41,291 nucleotides of DNA from Ruminococcus sp. (GTDB lineage: Bacteria; Bacillota; Clostridia; Oscillospirales; Ruminococcaceae), in the NCBI GenBank assembly GCA_017961625.1, contig JAGCWY010000102.1:1-41291 (forward strand), written 5' to 3'. Shown piece after piece: positions 17,735-25,258 of the stretch. Every line of letters begins with the position of its first letter. Positions within the stretch are counted from its first letter, which is position 1. Made by a program: the position numbers and the translations under genes. The notes under the pieces are model-generated. The model ran no database searches. It was not told where the DNA came from and saw only the letters and a list, made by a program, of their open reading frames with translations.

Positions 17735-18410
17735 TAAAGTCGTCACCTGCCTTGTATCCGACGCCACGGATAGTCTTTATAAGATCGCCGCAGCTGCCCA
17801 GCTTCTGCCTAAGAGTTCTTACGTGAACGTCAACTGTACGGCTCTCACCCGAAAAATCATAGCCCCATATCTCTCTCAGGAGAAGGTCGCGTGAAAAGAC
17901 CTCACCCTTGTTTTTTATGAGGAAAAGCAGCATATCGTACTCCTTAAGGGTAAGGGATACCTTTGTACCGTTTGCAAACACTTCATGCTTTGATGGGTAT
18001 ACACAAAGTCCGCCAAGCTCTATCCTGCCACTTTCGGCAACCGTATCTACGGTGCGGCGCAGGAGAGCCTTAATCCTTGATATCAGCTCAAGCATACCGA
18101 AAGGCTTGGCGATGTAGTCGTCAGCTCCGCTATCCAGCCCCTCCACCTTGTCAAGCTCGGAATCCTTTGCCGTGAGCATTATCACGGGCAGCTTTCTTGT
18201 TTCCGGAGCACTGCGGAGCTTTTTCAGCACTGAGAGACCGTCCTCCTCCGGAAGCATACGGTCGAGCAGCAACAGCTCAGGCATCTGTTTCGACATAGCT
18301 GCCCTCAGCGCAGAAGGAGTTTCAAAGCCCTCAGCCTCCATACCAGAGCTTTTCAGACCATAAAGGACGAAATTCCGTATACCTGCTTCATCTTCAAGCA
18401 TATAGATCAT
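17727..18410 (-). CDS. OmpR/PhoB-family response regulator
   Basis: The 227-aa protein has a receiver domain (about 1-118) with acidic pocket residues in EDE near the N terminus, phosphoacceptor Asp50 in LLLLDRMLPEEDG, the conserved MLTAKD Thr and the Lys in YIAKPF. It also has a winged-helix DNA-binding domain (about 130-225) with LTLKEYDMLLFL and RTVDVHVRTLRQKLG. It is the partner of the PhoR-like kinase in the same operon, placed first as usual. The ATG at 18410 is chosen because AGGAGGT lies 7 bases upstream; a TTG six codons earlier lies inside that site. Regulators of this family often bind 11-bp direct repeats, and such an array is present at 30781-30835. Confidence 0.93.
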   Translation of the reverse strand: MIYMLEDEAGIRNFVLYGLKSSGMEAEGFETPSALRAAMSKQMPELLLLDRMLPEEDGLSVLKKLRSAPETRKLPVIMLTAKDSELDKVEGLDSGADDYIAKPFGMLELISRIKALLRRTVDTVAESGRIELGGLCVYPSKHEVFANGTKVSLTLKEYDMLLFLIKNKGEVFSRDLLLREIWGYDFSGESRTVDVHVRTLRQKLGSCGDLIKTIRGVGYKAGDDFID

Positions 18411-18436
18411 TGCGTACACCTCCTGCAAATTAGTAT

Positions 18437-19000
18437 TTATCGAAGAAATATTTCATGTAGTTTGAAAATAACAAATTCTCCAACTTCCAGCGTAAGTGGA
18501 GGCTGTGTCAGTTTGAAGCGCTCTCTTTCAGCAATATATTTTTCAATTTCTTCTCTTGTTTGAAAGAGTCCATATTGATTTAGTTGAAATTGATGAAATA
18601 CGTATGGAATCTCATTATACACGGCCGAATAATTGTCACCCGAAGGATATGCATAGTCATATCCCAAGAATGTCTTTTTGAATTCAGGACAATCAAACCT
18701 CGGATAAGGTACATCTGTTTCACACAGTAACAGTCTATATTTTATATTTCGTTTTTCGGCTTCTTTAACATAATTGTATATGTAATTCATCTCGTTACAA
18801 GCAGCTATCCAAGTAGTATCATCTGAATTCCAATAGATCTTATCGATATTTTCGTCATAATAAGGCTCAAAATATTCAGACACTCTTTCATCGTAGTTAA
18901 GAAACCAGTTGTGAGCTGAATTATCACCAAATCCACTGCCATCTATTCCTCTATACGCATTATCAACGTAACTTTGAACTACAATACCATTTACAAACAT
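18437..19000 (-). CDS. Hypothetical protein (187 aa), AT-rich orphan gene
   Basis: I do not recognise this protein. It begins MFVNGIVVQSYVDNAYRGID, is cytoplasmic (no signal or membrane segment), and is unusually rich in Tyr, Asn, Asp and Glu, with blocks DDTTWIAACNEMNYIYNYV and YRLLLCETDVPYP. AGGTGG lies about 7 bases before the ATG, and a consensus promoter lies at 19032-19060. A hand count gives about 35% GC at 18781-18840 against 55% in the neighbouring regulator gene, suggesting recent acquisition. It stops 26 bases before the response-regulator start, so its transcript may read into that operon. The composition resembles immunity or anti-phage accessory proteins, but no function can be assigned. 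Confidence 0.78.
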   Translation of the reverse strand: MFVNGIVVQSYVDNAYRGIDGSGFGDNSAHNWFLNYDERVSEYFEPYYDENIDKIYWNSDDTTWIAACNEMNYIYNYVKEAEKRNIKYRLLLCETDVPYPRFDCPEFKKTFLGYDYAYPSGDNYSAVYNEIPYVFHQFQLNQYGLFQTREEIEKYIAERERFKLTQPPLTLEVGEFVIFKLHEIFLR

Positions 19001-19031
19001 TTATACCACCTGTTAATTTCGATTTATTAAT

Positions 19032-19060
19032 ATTATACGCCGAAATACTTAAAAATTCAA
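19032..19060 (-). promoter_or_regulatory. Promoter of the 187-aa orphan gene
   Basis: On the minus strand TTGAAT (19055-19060) and TATAAT (19032-19037) are spaced by 17 bases, 31 bases before the ATG. It is divergent from the promoter at 19129-19157. It may also serve the two-component operon, for which no separate promoter was seen. Confidence 0.72.
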
Positions 19061-19128
19061 GTCCCTGTTGAAATCAGCAGGAAATATAGGGCACCGGACC
19101 ATATTTTTTTTGTATTTTAAAAAAATAG

Positions 19129-19157
19129 TTGAATTCCTACGCTATTTGTGTTATACT
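19129..19157 (+). promoter_or_regulatory. Promoter of the proBA-containing operon
   Basis: TTGAAT (19129-19134) and TATACT (19152-19157) are spaced by 17 bases. The leader of about 75 bases contains a small stem, CCGCC (19191-19195) with GGCGG (19218-19222), ending just before the ribosome binding site of the first gene. The leader is too short for a T-box. Confidence 0.72.
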
Positions 19158-19237
19158 GTAATGTGCAGGCTTTTGCATAAAAATAAAGATCCGCCTATCT
19201 GAGCTTTTATCGCACACGGCGGAAGATCGGAGTAAAT

Positions 19238-19579
19238 ATGTTTTTTACAGATATGCTTATATCAATAGCTAAAATATCAGACGCCTCCAATCCGACTATT
19301 TTTCCCTTCCCAGCGTGGATGCTCATCGGATTAGCGGCTGCCTCGCTCATCTTCTTTGGCTACAGGTTCGCAGTACAGAAGAAGCCCTTCCAGCTCATCT
19401 TCGCTATAGCTCCCCTTATAGCTCTGCTCCTCCTTTTCAGCGAGAGCAAGAAGATATTCTACGGCGTAGGTATAGTTGAATTAATACTGATACTCATCGC
19501 CTTTGTTTCCTCTATTGTCTGCAAGCCCAAAACGACAGAGGAAACACCGGCTCAGACGACCACCGCCAAGGAGGACTAA
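19238..19579 (+). CDS. Small integral membrane protein, unknown function
   Basis: The 113-aa protein has three predicted membrane helices (about 24-42, 50-66 and 72-92) and a Thr-rich hydrophilic C-terminal tail (TTEETPAQTTTAKED). The ATG is preceded by CGGAG at 6 bases. It is the first gene of the operon and ends 3 bases before the TTG start of the dehydrogenase, so the two are tightly coupled. I do not recognise a family. Its position ahead of proline-synthesis genes could point to transport or envelope stress, but nothing in the sequence shows it. Confidence 0.82.
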   Translation: MFFTDMLISIAKISDASNPTIFPFPAWMLIGLAAASLIFFGYRFAVQKKPFQLIFAIAPLIALLLLFSESKKIFYGVGIVELILILIAFVSSIVCKPKTTEETPAQTTTAKED

Positions 19580-19582
19580 GCT

Positions 19583-20533
19583 TTGAAGATAGCTGTCCTA
19601 GACTGGTATACGGTCAATATAAGTGGAGATATCCCAACAACTCAGCTTGAGGAACTGGGCGATGTAAAGATAATCTCACTCACCAAGCCTGAGGAGACCG
19701 CCAATAATATAGCCGACGCGGATATTGTCCTCTGCAACAAGGTGCTCATTACAAAAGAGGTCATGGACGCCTGTCCAAATTTAAAATATGTGGGTCTTTT
19801 CGCCACCGGCTTCAACAACGTTGATACCGGATACGCCGCAAAGAAAGGCATAGTGGTATGCAACGCCGGACAATATTCCACCAATGCTGTTGCTCAGCAG
19901 ACATTTGCATACATACTCGACCGCTTCAGCCGCATAAGGGACTACGATAACGCTGTTAAAAACGGCGAGTGGGAGCGCTCTCCTGCTTTCTCATATTTCC
20001 CGGTACCGACTGCCGAGCTGGCAGGAAAAACTCTCTCCATTGTGGGCTACGGCTCTATCGGGCGGAGAGTTGCCGAAATAGGCTCTGCCTTCGGTATGAA
20101 CATCGTTATCAGCACTCGGACACAGCCCGAGAACTGTCCTTATGAGGTCACAGACCTCTATACAGCCGCCGAAAAAGCTGACGTGCTCACATTTCACTGC
20201 CCCCTTACCGACAAAACCGCAGGTATCATAAACGGGGAGCTTATTTCCCACATGAAGCCTACAGCAATGCTTATAAATACATCAAGAGGCGGTGTAGTGA
20301 ACGAGGCCGACCTTGCAGCGGCTCTTAACAGCGGAAAAATAGCCGCTGCATACCTTGACGTACTGGAAAAGGAGCCGATGTCTCCCAATACTCCTCTAAA
20401 GGGCGCTAAGAACTGCACAATCACGCCACATACCGCATGGGCTCCCCTTGAAACAAGACAGCGCCTTGTGGATATAGTATGTGATAATATCAAGGCATGG
20501 CAGAGTGGCAGTCCACGCAACAAAGTCAACTGA
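19583..20533 (+). CDS. D-2-hydroxyacid dehydrogenase (glycerate dehydrogenase/hydroxypyruvate reductase type)
   Basis: The 316-aa NAD(P)-dependent enzyme reduces a 2-keto acid to the D-hydroxy acid or the reverse. It has the split substrate domain (ATGFNNVD at 74-81), the Rossmann motif VGYGSIGRR near 154-162, and the catalytic trio: Arg in NTSRGGVV, Glu in DVLEKEP and His in TPHTAWA. The length fits hydroxypyruvate reductase/glycerate dehydrogenase and is much shorter than SerA forms with regulatory domains. The start codon is TTG at 19583, with GGAGG 8 bases upstream. The gene sits 3 bases after the membrane protein and 14 bases before proB. The true substrate (hydroxypyruvate, glyoxylate or another) cannot be read from the sequence. 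Confidence 0.92.
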   Translation: MKIAVLDWYTVNISGDIPTTQLEELGDVKIISLTKPEETANNIADADIVLCNKVLITKEVMDACPNLKYVGLFATGFNNVDTGYAAKKGIVVCNAGQYSTNAVAQQTFAYILDRFSRIRDYDNAVKNGEWERSPAFSYFPVPTAELAGKTLSIVGYGSIGRRVAEIGSAFGMNIVISTRTQPENCPYEVTDLYTAAEKADVLTFHCPLTDKTAGIINGELISHMKPTAMLINTSRGGVVNEADLAAALNSGKIAAAYLDVLEKEPMSPNTPLKGAKNCTITPHTAWAPLETRQRLVDIVCDNIKAWQSGSPRNKVN

Positions 20534-20547
20534 AGGAAGATATACCT

Positions 20548-21339
20548 ATGAGAAATATATCCGAAAAGAAGCGTATCGTCATAAAGCTTGGTACCTCCAC
20601 ACTTGCCCACAAGACTGGCAAGCTGAATATCCGCCGCATGACCAACCTTGTCCGCGTTATTTCCGACCTGCACAACTCGGGACGTGAGATAATCATGGTC
20701 TCCTCAGGAGCTGTGGGACTTGGCGCAGGAAAGCTGGGACTTCCCGAAAAGCCAAAGGATACTAAGACCAAGCAGGCTGTAGCCGCTATCGGTCAGTGCG
20801 AGCTCATGCACGTATACGACGATATGTTTGCGAAATACAGCGTTACGGTGGCACAGATACTGCTCACCAAGACCATAATCAATAACCCCAATCACTGCGA
20901 GAACTTTATGAATACCGTAGAGAAGCTTGTGGGAATGGACGTTATACCAATTGTCAATGAGAACGATACTATCGCTATCGACGAGCTGGAGCTTGAAATA
21001 GGCGAAAATGACTCCCTATCTGCTCTCGTTGCGGAGCTGTCACGTGCAGACCTGCTGCTGATACTCTCGGATATCGACTCTCTCTACGACGATGATCCTC
21101 GTACAAATCCCGACGCAAAGCCTATTCCTCTCGTTGAGAAGATAACTCCCGAGATTGAGGCAATGGCTGGCGGCGCAGGAACAAGTCTCGGCACAGGCGG
21201 TATGTCCACAAAGATAACTGCTGCCAAGATAGCTACAAACGCAGGCATAGATATGATAATAATGAACGGAAGAGACCCTGAAAAACTCTACGACCTCTTC
21301 GAGGACAAAGAGATAGGCACTCTCTTCAAGGCAAAATGA
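20548..21339 (+). CDS. proB: Glutamate 5-kinase
   Basis: The first step of proline synthesis: ATP-dependent phosphorylation of glutamate to gamma-glutamyl phosphate. The 263-aa product has the amino-acid-kinase fold with IVIKLGTSTL at the N terminus, VSSGAVGLGAG, the substrate loop NENDTIAIDEL, LSDIDSLYDDDP, and GTGGMSTKITAAKIA. It lacks the C-terminal PUA domain of longer enzymes, so it is the short form. The ATG at 20548 has AAGGAAG 8 bases upstream; the frame extends 17 codons further up into the dehydrogenase gene without a site. It is followed by proA after 41 bases. Feedback inhibition by proline is usual for the family but not readable here. proC is absent from the window. Confidence 0.95.
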   Translation: MRNISEKKRIVIKLGTSTLAHKTGKLNIRRMTNLVRVISDLHNSGREIIMVSSGAVGLGAGKLGLPEKPKDTKTKQAVAAIGQCELMHVYDDMFAKYSVTVAQILLTKTIINNPNHCENFMNTVEKLVGMDVIPIVNENDTIAIDELELEIGENDSLSALVAELSRADLLLILSDIDSLYDDDPRTNPDAKPIPLVEKITPEIEAMAGGAGTSLGTGGMSTKITAAKIATNAGIDMIIMNGRDPEKLYDLFEDKEIGTLFKAK

Positions 21340-21380
21340 AGAAAACTGATAAATGACCACTAAATAAACGAGGTGTAATT

Positions 21381-22628
21381 ATGAGCTATACAGAGGAACT
21401 GGGAAAAAGAGCCAAGGCTGCGGAGGCAGCTGCAGCAGGCGCTTCCACATTGCAGAAGGACAGCGCTCTCGCCGAGATATCAAAGGCTCTTATTGAGAAT
21501 AAGGCGCTTATAATCGCTGAGAATGCCAAGGATATAGCCGCTGCTAAGGCCAACGGCATGACCGAAGCCAAGCAGGACAGACTTAAGCTCGACGAGAAGC
21601 GTATCGAAGGCATTGCAAACGGAGTTAATGAGCTAATCGCTCTTAAGGACCCTATCGGTGAGGTCATCGGAGGCGGAAACCGCCCTAACGGTTTGCAGAT
21701 AATCAAAACAAGAGTACCTCTCGGTGTTATAGGCATAATCTTCGAGTCACGTCCCAATGTCACCGTTGATGCGGCTGCACTCTGCCTCAAGGCTGGAAAC
21801 GTCGTTATCCTCAAGGGTGGAAAAGAAGCCATAAACTCAAATGTTTGCCTCGGAAATATCATGAGAAAGGCTTTGGAAAAAGTTGGATTACCTGCGGATA
21901 TTATACAGGTAGTCGAGAATACAGACCGTGAGACCACCACGGAGCTTATGCGCCTCAATGGCTACGTTGACGTCATTATCCCCCGCGGCGGTGCAAATCT
22001 CATACAGGCTGTAGTAAAGAACGCTACTGTTCCCGTTATCGAGACAGGCGCAGGCAACTGCCACGTATATGTTGACGCTTCCGCAGATCTTGAAATGGCT
22101 GTAAATATCACCGACAACGCAAAAACTCAGCGTCCTTCCGTATGTAACGCTATCGAGAGTCTTCTCGTACATAAGGATATCGCAGACAGGTTCCTGCCTC
22201 TGATAGCAGAGCGCTTCAAGGAGCACGACGTTAAGTTATTCGGCTGCGACAGGACAATAGCTATCCTAGGTAATGCCGTAGAAAAGGCTACTGAAACCGA
22301 GTACGCAACGGAATTCAACGATTTTATCATAGCCGTAAAGGTAGTTGACAACATCGACGAGGCTATCGCTCATATAAGAAAGTACAGTACAAAGCACTCT
22401 GAGTGCATCGTTACAAGCTCACTTGAAAATGCACAGAAATTCCAGAAGCAGGTAGACGCTGCAGCTGTCTACGTAAATGCTTCCACCCGTTTCACAGACG
22501 GCGGTGAATTCGGCTTCGGCGCAGAAATAGGCATTTCAACACAGAAGCTCCACGCAAGAGGACCTATGGGACTCACAGAACTTACTACAGTAAAATACCT
22601 GATCAACGGAAACGGTCAGATTAGATAA
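21381..22628 (+). CDS. proA: Gamma-glutamyl phosphate reductase
   Basis: The second step of proline synthesis: NADPH-dependent reduction of gamma-glutamyl phosphate to glutamate semialdehyde. The 415-aa length is normal. Visible blocks include PLGVIGIIFESRPNVT, LKGGKEAINSN, the nucleophile region ETGAGNCHVYVD with its conserved Cys, KTQRPSVCNA, and the C-terminal GFGAEIGISTQKLHARGPMG. The ATG has GAGGTG 8 bases upstream. It lies between proB and the coiled-coil membrane protein in the same transcript, and is probably translated with proB as a functional pair. Confidence 0.96.
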   Translation: MSYTEELGKRAKAAEAAAAGASTLQKDSALAEISKALIENKALIIAENAKDIAAAKANGMTEAKQDRLKLDEKRIEGIANGVNELIALKDPIGEVIGGGNRPNGLQIIKTRVPLGVIGIIFESRPNVTVDAAALCLKAGNVVILKGGKEAINSNVCLGNIMRKALEKVGLPADIIQVVENTDRETTTELMRLNGYVDVIIPRGGANLIQAVVKNATVPVIETGAGNCHVYVDASADLEMAVNITDNAKTQRPSVCNAIESLLVHKDIADRFLPLIAERFKEHDVKLFGCDRTIAILGNAVEKATETEYATEFNDFIIAVKVVDNIDEAIAHIRKYSTKHSECIVTSSLENAQKFQKQVDAAAVYVNASTRFTDGGEFGFGAEIGISTQKLHARGPMGLTELTTVKYLINGNGQIR

Positions 22629-22655
22629 AGCACCACTTGATTTTTGGAGGTCGAA

Positions 22656-25022
22656 ATGGCTATTAGAAAAGATCTTGACGATATGCTCAACAGCCTTATG
22701 GATGGCGGTGGAAACGGAGGAATCACTCCTGCAAGAGGTCATAATACTCCCCGTGCTACAAGAAAGAGCAAGTTCGACGATATGTCCGTAGACGATCTGC
22801 TCCATGCTCTGGAGGAGGAAAAGCATGGTCCTGACGAGGAGGCAAATGTATCTGACAACGTCCCACCTTCCGTATGGGAATTCGCTCCACCCTCCGGAGA
22901 TATACCAGTAACGCCCCCTGCTGACGAAGAGGAAGTACCCAATATTATCGACGAGGTAATGCATACCGAGGCTTCGGCTGAGATGACAAGGGTATTCGAC
23001 ACTATCCCCATGACAGAGGATGTACCGAAGCCGGTCAAGAAAAAGAAAATAGTTATCTCAGGCGAGCTGCCTGACTATGAAGCTCTCCGCCGTGAGGAAA
23101 TGGAGCGCGAAAAACAGGCACAGAGAGCTGCTGAGACTGCCGCAGAGGAGGCTCACGCCACAGAAAGAGCACGCAGAGCAGCGGAAGCAGCCGCTGAAAG
23201 AGCTCGTCTCGAGGAGGAAGCAAGACTGCGCCGTCAGGCACATGAGGAAGCAGAGAGACTTCAGCAGGAACAGGAGGCTGTCGAAAGACAGCACCGTATC
23301 GAGGAAGCTAAGCTTGCAGAGAAAGCTGAAAGGCAACGCCGCATCGCTCAGATAGAAGTCGAAAAGCAGCGCAGAGCTGAAGAAGCTGCCGAGCAGGCAC
23401 GTCTCGCCGAAGAGGCTGAGAGAAACCGTATCGCTGAGAAGGCTGCCGAAGATGCAAAACTGGAAGAGGCGGAAAGAACCCGACTTGCCGCAGAGGCTGA
23501 GCATCAGCGCAGGATAGAGGAAATGAAGCGCCTTGCGGAGGAGGCTATCCCCGAAAGCGCAATAATAAACGATAACAACATCGCTGACGAGGTAGATACA
23601 GCTATTGAGGCTATCGGCGAAGCAGCCGCAGAACTAGCTACAGCTGAGGAATCAGTCTCAGAAGAACCTGAAAAGCCCAAAAAGTTCGGCTTCTTCAAGA
23701 AACTCATAAGCAAGGCTAAGGACGAGCCGGAAACTGCTGAGGACAAAGCTCCCGAGGAGGGACTTTTCGAGAACAGCGGCGATACTGTGTCTGCTACAGA
23801 CCTTATCGACGCCGCTATAGCTGCTATAAACCACCCAGAGGAAGAAGCTTCCGTTCCCGAAAGCGATCCCGTCGGGGATATGCTCGACAATATCCGTGAA
23901 GACGCAGCAGAGGTTATCGACGATATCAGCAGTCACAGAGATACTTCCACGCAAAAGCAGCTTATACTCACTGACGAGGATATAATCGCAGGGCTCACTC
24001 CCGAGCTGAAAGAACGTTTCGACGAGCTCACTCCCGACAAGCAGCGTCAGGTAATAGATATGCGCAGATCACAGATGGGGGCCATAGCGCCGCCTGCAAA
24101 GGAAACTGTGGCGGAAGAAGAATTTCTCCCAGAGGAGGAATTCACACCAGAGCCTGAAATAGAAAGCATATCAGAGGCTCTCAGCGAGTCAGAAGTATTT
24201 GACGACACTTTTGAGGAAGAAGAGAAGGATCAGCCTGTCTCAGAAGCGACGGAACAACCTGAAAAGCCGCTGGAAAAGCCTGCTTCGACAATACAGAAGA
24301 TTCTCGAGGAAGATTCAGGAAAGCTTCTCTCTCAGCGCAGTGAGCATACCGAGTTCAACCCTTCCGACAATACAGCCGATCCCAACAGGAAAAAGCGCCT
24401 GTATACTGTACTCGGCGTGATCCTGTCAACATTTGCGGTCATCGGCATTATCGCTACGGTATTTAAAGGTGTGGGACTGTTCCGCAGCTTTACCTCCGGT
24501 GAGGTAAAAAAGGACAGCTTTACACAGATGATATATCCAGCCGCTATAATGGATATAGAGCCCTTCAGCGACCCGTCACAGCTCACCTCAGAGCAGATAA
24601 TTACCGCTACTATATGGTCAATAATCATGGACGACAGCAAGGTCTCAAACTATGAGCCTACTCTGGATACCGTGACTATCCCCGACGTTGACGTGGAGAA
24701 ATACGCAGTTGAGCTGTTCGGCGAGAATATCCCCGAATTCAACCACTGCACCGTAGGACCTGTAGAGTCACGTTTCTACTACTCCGACGGAGCATACAAT
24801 GTAAAGATGAAGACCATTACTCATACATACGCTCCCGAAATAAAGACAATAGTCAAGAACGGAAAGGAATACACCCTTACTGTTGACTATATCTCAGAGT
24901 TGCCGCAGTGGATGGAAAAGATTGTGGCAAAGCAGGCTGAGTACAAGCTCACCGAAAAGGAAGACGGTACATTCCGGTTCAATTCAATGAAGATACTCTC
25001 CGTAAACAGCGGAAATCTTTAA
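22656..25022 (+). CDS. Large coiled-coil single-pass membrane protein, unknown function
   Basis: The 788-aa product has a long cytoplasmic part. A short conserved-looking head (MAIRKDLDDMLNSLMDGG) is followed by an acidic region, then a highly charged Ala/Glu/Arg coiled coil (about 147-300) like that of TolA or IgA-binding proteins. More acidic linkers follow, then one membrane helix (about 584-606, VLGVILSTFAVIGIIATVF) and an extracellular domain of about 180 residues with IYPAAIMDIEPFSDPSQLT and NTF2-like character. No catalytic motif is visible. The ATG is preceded by GGAGG at 6 bases; a TTG four codons upstream lies inside that site. It is the last gene of the proBA operon, 27 bases after proA, and ends before a strong terminator. 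The topology suggests an envelope scaffold or sensor, but the role is unknown. Confidence 0.85.
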   Translation: MAIRKDLDDMLNSLMDGGGNGGITPARGHNTPRATRKSKFDDMSVDDLLHALEEEKHGPDEEANVSDNVPPSVWEFAPPSGDIPVTPPADEEEVPNIIDEVMHTEASAEMTRVFDTIPMTEDVPKPVKKKKIVISGELPDYEALRREEMEREKQAQRAAETAAEEAHATERARRAAEAAAERARLEEEARLRRQAHEEAERLQQEQEAVERQHRIEEAKLAEKAERQRRIAQIEVEKQRRAEEAAEQARLAEEAERNRIAEKAAEDAKLEEAERTRLAAEAEHQRRIEEMKRLAEEAIPESAIINDNNIADEVDTAIEAIGEAAAELATAEESVSEEPEKPKKFGFFKKLISKAKDEPETAEDKAPEEGLFENSGDTVSATDLIDAAIAAINHPEEEASVPESDPVGDMLDNIREDAAEVIDDISSHRDTSTQKQLILTDEDIIAGLTPELKERFDELTPDKQRQVIDMRRSQMGAIAPPAKETVAEEEFLPEEEFTPEPEIESISEALSESEVFDDTFEEEEKDQPVSEATEQPEKPLEKPASTIQKILEEDSGKLLSQRSEHTEFNPSDNTADPNRKKRLYTVLGVILSTFAVIGIIATVFKGVGLFRSFTSGEVKKDSFTQMIYPAAIMDIEPFSDPSQLTSEQIITATIWSIIMDDSKVSNYEPTLDTVTIPDVDVEKYAVELFGENIPEFNHCTVGPVESRFYYSDGAYNVKMKTITHTYAPEIKTIVKNGKEYTLTVDYISELPQWMEKIVAKQAEYKLTEKEDGTFRFNSMKILSVNSGNL

Positions 25023-25052
25023 AAATACAAACGGAGTTCTCCTCCGACTGCA

Positions 25053-25086
25053 CCCGGGAACGGTTTACGCCGTTCCCGGGTTTTTC
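25053..25086 (+). terminator. Strong intrinsic terminator of the proBA operon
   Basis: A perfect 11-bp GC-rich stem, CCCGGGAACGG (25053-25063) with CCGTTCCCGGG (25070-25080), has a 6-base loop and a TTTTT tail. Confidence 0.95.
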
Positions 25087-25178
25087 TCCAAATGTTACAA
25101 TTAAGAAATGCTTACTCGTGAAATAATTACAAAATAAATACAAATTCATAGGATTTCAGAATATCAGGCTTCAAACAG

Positions 25179-25207
25179 TTGACATTTTACGATTTTATTG
25201 ATAAAAT
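25179..25207 (+). promoter_or_regulatory. Promoter of the pseudokinase gene
   Basis: A consensus TTGACA (25179-25184) and TAAAAT (25202-25207) are separated by 17 bases, 51 bases ahead of the start codon. This is the best -35 box in the window. Confidence 0.78.
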
Positions 25208-25258
25208 AGATATGATGCCTTTATTGTGCATATACTATTTTTAGGAGGAGGAGCTGCT

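Noticed and set aside
19158..19237. Proline T-box or riboswitch ahead of the proBA operon
   Set aside because: The leader is only about 75 bases with one short stem; no T-box sequence or terminator/antiterminator pair is present.
23058..23504. Minus-strand Ser/Leu/Cys-rich frame opposite the coiled coil
   Set aside because: It is the complement of GAG/GCA-rich coiled-coil codons, has no ribosome binding site and no family match.
25126..25147. TACAAA repeated 11 bases apart upstream of the pseudokinase promoter
   Set aside because: Only two copies in AT-rich sequence; neighbouring TTAC motifs have irregular spacing (17, 15), unlike the clean array at 30781-30835.
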